Shown here: in pieces, positions 7,801-16,754 of the stretch | Numbering within the stretch: the stretch's first letter is position 1 | Layout of the letters: each line of letters starts with the position of its first letter | Notes under the pieces: generated by a model | What the model was told of the DNA's origin: nothing | What the model saw: the letters and a program-made list of their open reading frames with translations, nothing else | Database searches by the model: none | Made by a program: the position numbers and the translations under genes | Assembly: GCF_030913705.1 (NCBI RefSeq) | Contig: NZ_CP133190.1 | Location: forward strand, 3,301,501-3,365,500 | Source of the DNA: Anaerocolumna sp. MB42-C2 | Lineage (GTDB): Bacteria; Bacillota; Clostridia; Lachnospirales; Lachnospiraceae | Length of the DNA: 64,000 nt | Direction: 5' to 3'

Positions 7801-10143
7801 TTATAAGTCACGATAGAAAATATATGTCTCCATTAATTCTTCCGTAATCTCTCCGCCTTCTTTTTCAATTGCACGGAATCTTAAATCTAATTCTTTTTTC
7901 TTTTTTAAGGTATTTCGTGTAAATCGTTCCATTGCATCTGCAAATAAAGGCTGCATTTTTACCCTGTCTCTAATGGGTTTACTAAACGGACAGTAAGTTG
8001 CCAGCATTTCCCTTGCTACCCTGTTAAGCCTTATTGCACCGGTGGCTTCCCCTTTCACCCATGCTTCATAATCAATAACAAAAATCTCACGGTAATTGCC
8101 CTTACCTTTTTGTATCTGCGATTTTACTTTTTCTTTTACTTCTTCCGAAAGTTCCCTGTTCTTTTTAAAGAATTGGATATAATCTGCATATTCGGAAGTT
8201 AATGACCTATACTTAATATTGTTCCAGGCACTTCCCTGAATGCTTCTGCATAATTCCCAACGGAACCTGCCAAGTATCTTTATTAATATGTCCTTAATAT
8301 TCACATCCGAAAAGTTAGGCAGAACAAACCTTCCCTCGTTGCTTTTCCTCTTCCCGGTGATTTCCTGCCACATAACACCGTTATACCCTAAAGTAGGCAT
8401 TAGTATAATATCCGGAAATACCTGCTTTAAAATATATTCTTTGGAGATACCTTTCTCTACGTTCACATACATTACCTCTCTGTGGAAAACCGAATAATCA
8501 ACTTCAAGGAGTTCATTTATGGCACGGTTAACCGTTTCTGCCGTTACCAGTAATTTCTTAATGTCCTTAAACATATTATCGCCCCATAAGAATGGCACAA
8601 ATGTGCTGATTTGTCCGCTGACTACCCTGTGATTATAGCGGAACATATTATTTATTTCGTAGATGACTTTCTCTCTCTGGTTCGATAATAATTCTTTTTC
8701 CTGAGTTTCTGTTATTTCTGCTTTCCTTTTTCTGTCACGGAGCATATCTGTATAATCCAAATCAAATTCATTTTTGGAGGGTTCCTTAGCTCCCTTGTAA
8801 ATATTAATAAGCCAGTCTTTAATATTATAAACCTTACAGGGTTCCTGGTTATTTGTTGATTCCTCATCCAGATTATATAATTCTTTTAACTGTTCTCTGG
8901 ATAAAAGTCTTTCGTCCAGAAATCCGTATTTCAAGAACAAATCAATGATCTTTGGTACTTCTTTATCATTCAGCGCTTTAAAGAATACCCTTTCATATAA
9001 TTCGTAATAATGCTGCATAATCTTCCTGCGCAATACCCTGGTTTTGTCATCTGAAGAAAACTTATCTTTAAGGTTAATAAAATTAAGCACAAGCTGATTA
9101 AGCTCCTCTGCTTTTTCTGCATCTCTTTCGCAATAAAGCTGAATCTGTTTTAAGGAATCCTTAAAGTCCTCTGACATTTGCTGTAATTCACTCTGAGTAT
9201 ACTGGAAGTTATTTTCAACCTGTTCCTTCCGACTGCTGTTTTTAGATAACAACAGATAATATATTTCTTCCATACGGGTCCTATCCACTTGTATGGATCT
9301 TCCAACCTTTTCTTCATAAAGCTTTTCAGTCTTATTTATCTGGTCGATTATTTCATCTACTATATGTAATATGTCGTTGTTATAACCGCCGCTTTCTTCT
9401 ATGGAAATGGACAAAGCTGCAAATTCTTTAAAAAGACAACTATCCGTATTGTTCATTAACAGACTGAATATATCATAAATATAAGTGGATAATTCCATAC
9501 ATTCCGTAGTTAATTGATCTATTAATTCCGATATTTCTTCCACCAAATAGAGAGTTACCCCATCTCCCGAAGTGCAAAAAGACTTCCATACATCCAAAGA
9601 AATTTTAGCGCATTCCTTATAATAAGCTAACTTTCTCTCATCTATAATGGATTCGCTGTTATATCTTTCCATATCCTGTATGGAATCAATAACGGTCGTC
9701 GGATAACCATACCTTTTTCCGGTTTCCAAATAAACCTCATAATTACGGTATATAAAATTATAAAGCTGGTCGGCCATTAATTGCAACGCACTGTATACCT
9801 TATCCAATTCATTGATCTGCCTGGTCAAAGATGCAACCATTAAACCTTTATAATCCTTATTGGAAGCAAATATTTCTCCTAATTCATCTTTTTGTTGTAT
9901 GGGGAAACAATAGAAAGTTAAATCGTCATAAGCAATATACGTATTCAGATATCGCCCTTTATATAACAGATCGCTGACACCTAAGAAATTTCCAGATCCT
10001 AATATAATTTTAGAACCATGATTAACAGCCTGTACCCGCCCTTTTAAAATAATACATACACTATTAATCTGTTCATCTAACTCATAAATAACTGACCCCT
10101 TTTCAGCCTGATTTACTGCATAGTTGTTTATCTTTATTGCCAT
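7801..10143 (-). CDS. Large protein with N-terminal cyclic nucleotide-binding-like fold, function unknown
   Basis: A 780-residue soluble protein. Residues about 10-100 look like a cNMP-binding (Crp/PKA regulatory) beta-roll: KGSVIYELDEQINSVCIILKG, then LGSGNFLGVSDLLY. There is no helix-turn-helix, kinase or membrane segment after it; residues 100-400 are mostly long helices, and the C-terminal part (about 480-780) is a mixed domain I do not recognise, ending in a charged helix rich in KKKK. The cNMP-type fold may sense another ligand or simply mediate contacts. The ATG has GAGGTG four to five bases upstream. No partner gene is adjacent. Confidence 0.65.
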   Translation of the reverse strand: MAIKINNYAVNQAEKGSVIYELDEQINSVCIILKGRVQAVNHGSKIILGSGNFLGVSDLLYKGRYLNTYIAYDDLTFYCFPIQQKDELGEIFASNKDYKGLMVASLTRQINELDKVYSALQLMADQLYNFIYRNYEVYLETGKRYGYPTTVIDSIQDMERYNSESIIDERKLAYYKECAKISLDVWKSFCTSGDGVTLYLVEEISELIDQLTTECMELSTYIYDIFSLLMNNTDSCLFKEFAALSISIEESGGYNNDILHIVDEIIDQINKTEKLYEEKVGRSIQVDRTRMEEIYYLLLSKNSSRKEQVENNFQYTQSELQQMSEDFKDSLKQIQLYCERDAEKAEELNQLVLNFINLKDKFSSDDKTRVLRRKIMQHYYELYERVFFKALNDKEVPKIIDLFLKYGFLDERLLSREQLKELYNLDEESTNNQEPCKVYNIKDWLINIYKGAKEPSKNEFDLDYTDMLRDRKRKAEITETQEKELLSNQREKVIYEINNMFRYNHRVVSGQISTFVPFLWGDNMFKDIKKLLVTAETVNRAINELLEVDYSVFHREVMYVNVEKGISKEYILKQVFPDIILMPTLGYNGVMWQEITGKRKSNEGRFVLPNFSDVNIKDILIKILGRFRWELCRSIQGSAWNNIKYRSLTSEYADYIQFFKKNRELSEEVKEKVKSQIQKGKGNYREIFVIDYEAWVKGEATGAIRLNRVAREMLATYCPFSKPIRDRVKMQPLFADAMERFTRNTLKKKKELDLRFRAIEKEGGEITEELMETYIFYRDL

Positions 10144-10245
10144 AGCTCACCTCAAAATTTTGACATTTTATTCATAATACTATTATAATCTAAAAATCGA
10201 CATTTCGAAAGGCTTATTTATAAAAATACATGATTGTTTTATAGT

Positions 10246-10276
10246 AAAAAAGCACCAACAGCTAAGCTATTGATGC
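10246..10276 (-). terminator. Rho-independent terminator of the putative structured RNA
   Basis: On the minus strand a stem GCATCAATAGC / GCTGTTGGTGC with a short loop is followed by TTTTTT. It lies about 100 bases before the start of the 780-residue gene, so it ends a separate upstream transcript. Confidence 0.8.
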
Positions 10277-10538
10277 AATCTTTTGATTAGGTATTAGAGG
10301 GGGCCGGGCCACCGTTCCCGATGGCTATGAGCAAAGGCCTATCCCCATTGATAGTATTCCGGCCCCTATATATTGTATATAGAAAACTACCCCCTTTGGC
10401 AGCTCCTACCATAGGAAATGAGCGGGTAACCGTAATGTACCCCTTTAAAATAACTTGTAATCCGGAAGAACAAGGCATCGGCGAGCTGATACTCTCGCGC
10501 CAAAGCGAGCCCTCTGCAATCAATTCCTTTCCGCCGAG

Positions 10539-10595
10539 ATGCGCATCCTGCACGGTAGAGCTTTTTATGCAATAGGACGCATTTTTCTATTGCAT
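10539..10595. repeat. Dispersed intergenic element, copy 1 (GCATCCTGC...GCTTTTT core plus hairpin)
   Basis: The core 10539-10566 contains GCGCATCCTGCACGGTAGAG followed by CTTTTT. Then comes a hairpin ATGCAATAG / CTATTGCAT (10567-10595). The same core occurs near 17435, 25254 and 35903, two of them also followed by a hairpin. Here it is part of the 5' region of the putative RNA gene read on the minus strand. Confidence 0.6.
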
Positions 10596-10626
10596 AAAAA
10601 AATGCCGTTCACAAAAGTGACGACAT
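10596..10626 (-). terminator. Terminator downstream of SRP RNA
   Basis: On the minus strand ATGTCGTCAC TTTT GTGAACGGCAT forms a stem with one mismatch and a G-U pair, followed by seven T. It starts about 30 bases after the SRP RNA 3' end. Confidence 0.75.
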
Positions 10627-10657
10627 CTTTGCCTCTATTAAATTTATTGTTATTAAA

Positions 10658-10923
10658 TTCCGTGCGTCTTGCTTCGAATGCTCTTCATAGGCGTTACCCC
10701 TACAGTTAACTCGGCCCAGGCAGCCTTACGGCACACAAGAGCTTTCGCTTAGTGCTGCTCCATTCCTGACCTGACACGGTTCACGAATTCCTGTTGCGTA
10801 AGACCCAGACGTCAACATCACTTATAGGGGGCAGCCCTACAAAAAAGCACCCTAGGCAAGGCATCACCCCTGCTGTAGCGGATTGCAGGTACAGGGCACC
10901 GCTATCTCCCCGGCTGCACGGAA
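10658..10923 (-). ncRNA. ffs: Signal recognition particle RNA, long Gram-positive type
   Basis: About 266 nucleotides. The helix 8 motif reads GTCAGGTCAGGAATGGAGCA on the minus strand, the Ffh-binding element of SRP RNA. The 5' Alu-type region has GCCGGGGAGATAGCGGTGCC and CTGCAATCCGCTACAGCAGG, as in Bacillus and Clostridium. The two ends pair (5' TTCCGTGC with 3' GCACGGAA), which sets the boundaries to within a few bases. With Ffh it targets nascent membrane proteins. A terminator follows at 10596-10626. Confidence 0.95.
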
Positions 10924-11164
10924 ACTTTTTGGCTATTATGAATTCGGCTTTCTATAGCCGATTAACAAATTATAAAAACAGATTCAATCAGTTTAATAAA
11001 CCTGTGTGAAATAGTATACTTCATTTCATAAAAAAAGTCAAGTATATTGAAACAGGCAGGTAGTGGTAAACATTTGTTATTATATGCTAAATATCTGCAT
11101 TTTATAACATCTGTGTCCATAATAAATCAATTTCAAATAAGTTCAAAAGTGTTCACTTCTTGCA

Positions 11165-11193
11165 TTGTTTTAATTTTAACAAAATGTTATAAT
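11165..11193 (+). promoter_or_regulatory. Putative sigma-A promoter of the LuxR-type response regulator
   Basis: TTGTTT (11165-11170), a 17-base spacer and TATAAT (11188-11193), about 30 bases before the start codon. The -10 is perfect, the -35 matches in part. Confidence 0.6.
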
Positions 11194-11223
11194 ATACTTG
11201 TATAAGGGAGAATGGAGTTTCTA

Positions 11224-11886
11224 ATGATAAGATTATTAATAGCAGATGATCAAAAACTTTTACGGGAAAGTTTTAAATATATAATTGAAAATAATAGTGA
11301 TATTAAAGTAATTGGTTGTGTAGGGGATGGCAAAGAGGCATATGAGTTTTGTTCAAAAACCAATCCGGATATTGTTTTAATGGATATTGCAATGCCTTTA
11401 TGTAATGGAACCGAAGCCACCAAGTTAATTAAAACAAATTATCCCCATGTTAAAGTACTTATCCTCACCGCTTCCAGTAATGGGGATGATGTTGCTGAAG
11501 CAATTTGTAATGGTGCCGACGGATATATTGTAAAAGATATCGGCACGGAAGAATTGATTCTTTCAATCAAAAGTACTGCAGCTGGTTTAGGAATTATACA
11601 TAAAAAAGTGCTTAATTCCGTACCTTTAGCAAAAAATGAGCCTGATACTTTAAAGAAAAAAGATAAATCCATTGAGATTGGAGGAATTCCTGTAGCATTA
11701 ACTGAGAAAGATCTGCAAATAATTTCGTTTATCGTTGCAGGGTATGATAATAAACAAATTGGGTCCGTCTTGTTTATGGCCGAGGGTACAATAAAGAATA
11801 AAGTAACTGAAATTATATCCAAACTCCAGTTAAGAGACAGAACCCAACTAGCTGTATTTGCAATCAAAAATAATCTGGTAAATTAA
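11224..11886 (+). CDS. NarL/LuxR-family response regulator
   Basis: A 220-residue two-component regulator. The receiver domain (residues 1-115) has the acidic pair DDQ, the phosphoacceptor in VLMDIAMP near residue 54, and the conserved K in VKDIG. A LuxR-type helix-turn-helix occupies about 155-215 (LTEKDLQIISFIVAGYDNKQ, then GTIKNKVTEIISKL). It probably activates or represses transcription after phosphorylation. The start MIRLLIADD is favoured over a longer frame at 11212 because GGAG lies seven bases upstream. It converges on the Hpt gene: the two stops share TTAA at 11883-11886. It likely receives phosphate from the adjacent Hpt and hybrid kinase. Confidence 0.88.
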   Translation: MIRLLIADDQKLLRESFKYIIENNSDIKVIGCVGDGKEAYEFCSKTNPDIVLMDIAMPLCNGTEATKLIKTNYPHVKVLILTASSNGDDVAEAICNGADGYIVKDIGTEELILSIKSTAAGLGIIHKKVLNSVPLAKNEPDTLKKKDKSIEIGGIPVALTEKDLQIISFIVAGYDNKQIGSVLFMAEGTIKNKVTEIISKLQLRDRTQLAVFAIKNNLVN

Positions 11887-12227
11887 TTTTGAAAATATAA
11901 AGCAATAGCATCGGCCACCTGAGCAATTGCTTTATTTAGTTGATTTATTACAGGTTCCAACGTATCAAAATCTTTGTTTTTTAGTTTACTTTCCAATCCG
12001 ACAGCAATTTCAAGAATTACAGGTGTACGATAGCTGCTTGCTATTCCTTTCATTTTATGTACAACCGGCAGCAGCTCTTCCGCCTTATTCTGTTCTAAGT
12101 AAGTGTTAATCTCATTTTTTTCCTGAATTATTTCTTCTGCAAAGATGAAATACAACTCCTTTAAAGTATCATAATCCAAACCTGCATCCTTTCGGAAGGA
12201 ATATATGTCCACAATGATTTCATCCAT
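11883..12227 (-). CDS. Stand-alone histidine phosphotransfer (Hpt) protein
   Basis: A 114-residue all-helical protein with the Hpt signature HKMKGIASSY near residue 57, His being the phosphate carrier. Such proteins shuttle phosphate from the receiver of a hybrid kinase to a separate response regulator. It lies directly downstream of a hybrid kinase that lacks its own Hpt domain, and beside a response regulator on the opposite strand, so a kinase-receiver-Hpt-regulator relay is the natural reading. The gap to the kinase gene (about 185 bases) holds an inverted repeat and TATAAT, so it may have its own promoter. Confidence 0.85.
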   Translation of the reverse strand: MDEIIVDIYSFRKDAGLDYDTLKELYFIFAEEIIQEKNEINTYLEQNKAEELLPVVHKMKGIASSYRTPVILEIAVGLESKLKNKDFDTLEPVINQLNKAIAQVADAIALYFQN

Positions 12228-12260
12228 TTTTATAACCCCCTTCCGCTCTATTATAAATGA

Positions 12261-12287
12261 TTTTAGTACTTTTCTCCAGTACTAAAA
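12261..12287. repeat. Inverted repeat between the hybrid kinase and hpt genes
   Basis: Perfect 10-bp arms TTTTAGTACT / AGTACTAAAA with a 7-base loop. On the minus strand a TATAAT-like -10 for the hpt gene follows about 10 bases later, so this may be an operator or a weak intercistronic terminator. Confidence 0.45.
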
Positions 12288-12413
12288 GTCATATTATTAC
12301 ATGCAATTAGCATAATTTTGTTATTGTTCACGGAACTGCTGCTTTTTGCAGGGGAGTGAACAGTAATATAATTATCCAAATCACAGCGAAAGTACCTTCC
12401 ATTTATAGCTGAT

Positions 12414-15308
12414 CTATGATAACTCTTTTTTCATCCACTGAGTAATTGTTTTATTCAGTTTTTCCATCGTAATTGGTTTACTGATGTAGTCGTCCATACC
12501 AGCCGCAAGACATTTATCCCTATCCTCTTCCATAGCATTTGCGGTCATTGCAATGATAACCGTATCCCTATTGATACCCTTACTGTTTTTAATAATGGAA
12601 GCTGCCTCATAACCATCCATTTCCGGCATTTGGCAATCCATTAAAATAATATCAAACTTTTCATCCGAACAAGAAGCCACCGCTTTTAATCCGTTTTCTA
12701 CAATACTGACACGGTATCCAAGTTTTTCTAATATTACTGTTGCCAATTTCTGATTTGGCAGTACATCCTCAACAAGCAGAACATTTACCCGGTTTTTTTG
12801 AGGAGGCTTTTCTGTAATTTTTAAATCCTGATCATATAACTCATCCGCCCCAATTATATTGTAATTAATTACCTCCGAATAATTTTTTTCATTATAATCT
12901 TTCTCTATGTCACTTTGATTACTCCTATCAAAATTTATATCAAACTTAAATTCACTCCCTTTGCCAGGTGTACTGAACGCTATTATTTCACTATCCATCA
13001 AACGGATAATCTTATTGGAAATCGCAAGGCCAAGACCGGTCCCACCGTATTTTCTTGTGGTTGATAAATCAGCCTGGGTAAATGCAGAAAAGAGGTTTGG
13101 TAATATTTCCTTACTGATGCCGATACCTGTATCCTTTATAAGGAACCGTAACGTAACAGTAGTTTCTTCTATCCTCAGAGGATATATAATAAGAGATATT
13201 TCTCCTTTATGTGTAAACTTTATAGCATTATCTATAAGATTATACAAAACCTGTCTTAATCTACCCGGATCACCATAGATAAGCTGCGAAAAATTTTTTC
13301 CAAACACTACTTTAAGCTCCAGATTTTTTCTTTTCGCTGTAGGGGTAAAAAGCGCAATGGTCTCTTTCGCCAACAGTTGAATGTCAAATGGAATATGCTC
13401 CAAAACCAATTTCTCTGCTTCCATCTTAGAGTAATCTAAAATATCATTAAGCAATAACATTAGTTCACTGGAGGCCGACTTCACATACTTTAGATACACG
13501 GTCTGTTCTGCATTTAATTCCGTATGCAATAATAAATCAACAAATCCGATAATACCATTCATAGGTGTTCTGATTTCATGTGACATATTGGCCAGAAACT
13601 GACTTTTAAGTACGTTTGCTGCCTCCGCTTCTTTTTTGGAACGGTGCAGTTCTTCATTTAATATGCTTCGTACAATGGCCCTCTCCGCAGAATTTGCAAA
13701 TGCTCTTAATGCAGAAAATTCTGCTTCAGACCAATTTCTTTCTCTTATGCAATCGGCAAAACTGACAAAACCCCAGAAAATATTATTTACATAAATTGGT
13801 ATGGCTGTAATAGATAGGATACCTGCAGCTTCCAACAGCTCCCTGGTTCTGTTATGCTCTAAATCATTTACAATTCCGGAGTAAGTTTCACCCCTTAGTA
13901 ACGGTCTAATAAAACTTATAATATCATCAAAAGGAATCTCCTGTAACAGTGGGTCAATAATTTGCTCACTATTATCACCGAACTTCCATTCTACTTTTGG
14001 GCTCGTATGACATTTTCCCAAAGCATCACAATAATTCTGAAATAAATAAATCCGGTCTACCTCCGTAGCCGGACCAAGAAGCTCAAATGATTTACGAACA
14101 GCATCCAAATAACTCGTATTATCCAAGAATTCCTTGATAGACAAAGCAACCGCAGAAAGTATTTTTTCCTTCCGCCTCAATTCTTTTTCGGTGTCTATCC
14201 GTTCCGTTATATCATCAAAGCATTCAATTCCACCTATCACTTCGCCTTTATCATCCAGGATTAAATCCAAATTTTTAGAAATATACCGCAGTTCGCCTTT
14301 TTTATTACGTATAGTACCTATCTTACCAAGTACCGGTTTTTTCAAATCCATCCGGTATAAGCTGCAGGACCTGCAACACTCCTTGTCCGATAACAAGCTG
14401 CAGTCCTTGCCGATTGCTTCTTGATCAGAATACCCGGTTAACTGCTCCGCCCATTTATTCCAACTGGTAATCTTCCTGTTTTTATCAATAGTAAATACCG
14501 CACTGGGAACCGTTTTTAACAGCATATTGGCGTAATCCGTTTGTATTTTTAACTGTTTTTCGTTTTTTTTTCTTGCCGTTATATCTCTGGCAACACCGAT
14601 TATACCAATGATATTATTATTTTCATTCATAATGGGAGTCTGGGAAATTTCCACAACAGATTCTTTTAAGTCAGCCATGGTAATAGTATGTTCCACCATA
14701 CTGGTTTTTCGATTTTTTATGATGTCAGCTTCAACCATATTTAACTTATCCACCAGCGCTGTATCTTTCATTACCTCCATATCGGTTTTACCGATTATAT
14801 TCTCCTCTTTGGCTCCTATAAACTTAATTGCAAAGGCTTTATTACACCATAAATATTTACCATCAGTATCTTTTATAAAAATAAGGTCGGGTGTAGCATC
14901 TATCATGGTTCTTAATAAATTTTTATATTTCTTTATAAGAGCAATGTCCTTAATCATCCCGATTCCGACATTCCTCCCTTTCCAGTTCCCTTTAAAAACC
15001 CGGGTCTCGGCAGGTATATATTCACCATCTTTTGTAATAACCGGAATATTACATACGTTTATTTTTCCTTCCATCATTAACATAGAAGCTTCAAAAGCTT
15101 CCTTCTGTCTCTCTGCAGGATAAAAAAATAAGATGTTTTTACCATATACCTCTTCTTCCTTATAACCAAATCTCTGCAGAGCGGGCTGATTCATATCAAT
15201 GATAGAACCATATTCATCTACGATGATGACATACTCTTCTATAATGTGAAATAAAGTATTTAACGTATCCAAAGTGTCTTCAATAATTTTATATTCATCC
15301 TGTGCCAT
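12414..15308 (-). CDS. PAS-PAS-PAS-GAF hybrid sensor histidine kinase with C-terminal receiver
   Basis: A 964-residue hybrid kinase without a membrane segment, so probably a cytoplasmic sensor. Order: PAS (about 12-125), PAS (about 130-255), PAS (about 255-380, with [10 protein letters not shown], a cysteine cluster that could bind metal or act in redox sensing), GAF (about 385-545), HisKA with [12 protein letters not shown] near 570, HATPase with DNAIKF and GTGLGLAI, then a receiver (about 840-960) with the phosphoacceptor in [12 protein letters not shown]. The Hpt protein and LuxR-type regulator beside it complete a phosphorelay. The signal is unknown. The ATG follows AAGGATG by five to six bases. 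Confidence 0.92.
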   Translation of the reverse strand: MAQDEYKIIEDTLDTLNTLFHIIEEYVIIVDEYGSIIDMNQPALQRFGYKEEEVYGKNILFFYPAERQKEAFEASMLMMEGKINVCNIPVITKDGEYIPAETRVFKGNWKGRNVGIGMIKDIALIKKYKNLLRTMIDATPDLIFIKDTDGKYLWCNKAFAIKFIGAKEENIIGKTDMEVMKDTALVDKLNMVEADIIKNRKTSMVEHTITMADLKESVVEISQTPIMNENNNIIGIIGVARDITARKKNEKQLKIQTDYANMLLKTVPSAVFTIDKNRKITSWNKWAEQLTGYSDQEAIGKDCSLLSDKECCRSCSLYRMDLKKPVLGKIGTIRNKKGELRYISKNLDLILDDKGEVIGGIECFDDITERIDTEKELRRKEKILSAVALSIKEFLDNTSYLDAVRKSFELLGPATEVDRIYLFQNYCDALGKCHTSPKVEWKFGDNSEQIIDPLLQEIPFDDIISFIRPLLRGETYSGIVNDLEHNRTRELLEAAGILSITAIPIYVNNIFWGFVSFADCIRERNWSEAEFSALRAFANSAERAIVRSILNEELHRSKKEAEAANVLKSQFLANMSHEIRTPMNGIIGFVDLLLHTELNAEQTVYLKYVKSASSELMLLLNDILDYSKMEAEKLVLEHIPFDIQLLAKETIALFTPTAKRKNLELKVVFGKNFSQLIYGDPGRLRQVLYNLIDNAIKFTHKGEISLIIYPLRIEETTVTLRFLIKDTGIGISKEILPNLFSAFTQADLSTTRKYGGTGLGLAISNKIIRLMDSEIIAFSTPGKGSEFKFDINFDRSNQSDIEKDYNEKNYSEVINYNIIGADELYDQDLKITEKPPQKNRVNVLLVEDVLPNQKLATVILEKLGYRVSIVENGLKAVASCSDEKFDIILMDCQMPEMDGYEAASIIKNSKGINRDTVIIAMTANAMEEDRDKCLAAGMDDYISKPITMEKLNKTITQWMKKELS

Positions 15309-15323
15309 CTAATCATCCTTATA

Positions 15324-15800
15324 TTATTCCTGTTTCCCTTTTTCCAATTTATTTCGTACTCTTAGATCCTTAAAAAACTCTTTAAGTACAGCTTCACATT
15401 CTTCTTTCATTACCCCGGTAATAAGTTCAACCTGATGGTTAAACTCTTCCATCTGAAGTATATTTAAGATTGAGCCGGCGCATCCTGCTTTCGGATTCAT
15501 AGCCCCTAAAACAACTTCTTTCATTCGGGCTTGTACAATAGCTCCGGAACACATCTGGCAAGGTTCAAGCGTCACATACATAGTACAGTCCTCTAACCTC
15601 CAGTCCCCTATCACCTTACTTGCTTTCTGTATGGCGATAAGTTCCGCATGAGCTAAGGTTGTTTTCCTGGTATTCCTTTTGTTATAACCTCTGCCTATAA
15701 TCCTGTCCTCATAGACTATCACGCATCCGATAGGTACTTCTCCGAGTTTTGCCGCTTTTTTCGCTTCTTTTAAAGCTTCTTTCATATATTTTAAATTCAT
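15324..15800 (-). CDS. tadA: TadA, tRNA-specific adenosine deaminase
   Basis: A 158-residue zinc deaminase that converts A34 to inosine in tRNA-Arg(ACG), widening wobble reading. The zinc and proton-transfer residues are in HAELIAIQKA (His and Glu) and LEPCQMCSGAI (two Cys). N-terminal MKEALKEAKKAAKLGEVPIG is typical. Start ATG follows AAAGGAA. In Firmicutes tadA is often near ffs; here SRP RNA is about 4.4 kb away with the phosphorelay between. Confidence 0.93.
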   Translation of the reverse strand: MNLKYMKEALKEAKKAAKLGEVPIGCVIVYEDRIIGRGYNKRNTRKTTLAHAELIAIQKASKVIGDWRLEDCTMYVTLEPCQMCSGAIVQARMKEVVLGAMNPKAGCAGSILNILQMEEFNHQVELITGVMKEECEAVLKEFFKDLRVRNKLEKGKQE

Positions 15801-15988
15801 TTCATTTTCCTTTATAGTCTCTCATAAATTAAGATGAAAGGAATATACTATGGACGAATTTCCTCTTATCTGCTATATTTATCTTAGCATGAAGTAAATC
15901 AATAGGCAATGTATAAATAGTTATAATAAATGTTAATCCGGTTATTTCTCCAATGAAATGAATCGGAGCTGGAAGGAAATAATTGCAA

Positions 15989-16684
15989 ATGGAAATACAC
16001 GGTTTTCAAAAAACAACCCTGTTGGATTATCCGGAACATATAGCTTCAACCATTTTCTTAGGAGGCTGTAATTTTCGCTGCCCTTTCTGCCATAATGCAT
16101 CTTTGGTGCTTTCACCGGCAAATCAGCCAACTATTCCGGAAGAGGAAATATTTAAAACTTTAAGAAAAAGAGTCGGAATAATCGAGGGCATCTGCATTAC
16201 CGGAGGAGAACCCACTCTCTATCCTGGTTTAGTTTCATTTATACATAAAATAAAAGAACTGGGATATCTGGTAAAATTAGATACAAACGGAAACAATCCG
16301 CATATAATAAAAGAATTGACTAAGAACGGATATCTTGATTATATTGCTATGGATATTAAAAATTCCAGAGAAAAGTACAGTTTAAGCTGCGGTATCGATT
16401 CTTTCGATATATCAAGGGTGAATGAGAGTGTATTTTATCTCTTATCAAACCCTGTTGATTATGAGTTTCGTACCACTGTAGTGAGAGAGCATCATACAAA
16501 AAGAGATATACAACATATAGGCGAATGGATTCAAGGTGCAAAAGCATACTATTTACAGTCCTATAAAGATTCTGATGATATGATTCAAACGGGGCTTGGC
16601 AGTCCGACAAAACAAGAATTACTGGAATACAAAGATGTTCTATCCTCTTATGTTCAAAATGTTTCAATACGGGGTATTGATTGA
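15989..16684 (+). CDS. Radical SAM activating protein, NrdG2-type (anaerobic RNR activase-like)
   Basis: A 231-residue radical SAM protein. The 4Fe-4S motif is CNFRCPFC, the glycine-rich SAM motif TGGEPTL, and the N-terminus HGFQKTTLLDYPE is characteristic of the NrdG2 (TIGR02495) group. Members are annotated as anaerobic ribonucleotide reductase activators, though a dedicated nrdG exists here at 24042 beside nrdD, so another glycyl radical enzyme or a tRNA/peptide substrate is possible. Start is ambiguous: a TTG at 15983 sits six bases after AAGG, while ATG at 15989 is twelve bases away. No partner gene is adjacent. Confidence 0.82.
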   Translation: MEIHGFQKTTLLDYPEHIASTIFLGGCNFRCPFCHNASLVLSPANQPTIPEEEIFKTLRKRVGIIEGICITGGEPTLYPGLVSFIHKIKELGYLVKLDTNGNNPHIIKELTKNGYLDYIAMDIKNSREKYSLSCGIDSFDISRVNESVFYLLSNPVDYEFRTTVVREHHTKRDIQHIGEWIQGAKAYYLQSYKDSDDMIQTGLGSPTKQELLEYKDVLSSYVQNVSIRGID

Positions 16685-16754
16685 CATTCCCTGAAATATA
16701 AAAGTACGGTAGAGCCTTACTTTATTTCATGAAAGTAACCAGGAGAATAAAATT

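Larger units (their letters stand above)
10246..10595 (-). ncRNA. Candidate structured non-coding RNA, unassigned family
   Basis: A GC-richer stretch between the SRP RNA terminator and its own terminator at 10246-10276, with no convincing gene. Many stems can be drawn: 10475-10483 (GCATCGGCG) with 10532-10542; TTCCGG 10357-10362 with CCGGAA 10462-10467; alternatively GGGGCCGG 10300-10307 with CCGGCCCC 10359-10366; plus local hairpins CTCGC/GCGAG, GGGTA/TACCC, TCCTA/TAGGA and CTATATA/TATATAG. Competing pairings at CCGG suggest a switch or a pseudoknot. It could belong to a large clostridial RNA class such as raiA, but I cannot assign it. Strand is inferred from the terminator; the 5' end is uncertain. 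Confidence 0.6.

Noticed and set aside
10287..10575. Overlapping ORFs of 60-90 residues on both strands in the region next to SRP RNA
   Set aside because: No ribosome sites, unlikely compositions, and strong pairing arms with a terminator fit an RNA gene better than coding sequence.
10658..10923. Region considered as tmRNA or 6S RNA
   Set aside because: It has the SRP helix 8 motif and the Alu-type 5' domain with pairing ends, and no tRNA-like end or tag frame.
14608..15123. 171-residue plus-strand ORF opposite the hybrid kinase gene
   Set aside because: It lies wholly antisense to a well supported kinase, its composition is that of a complement of PAS domains, and it has no ribosome site.
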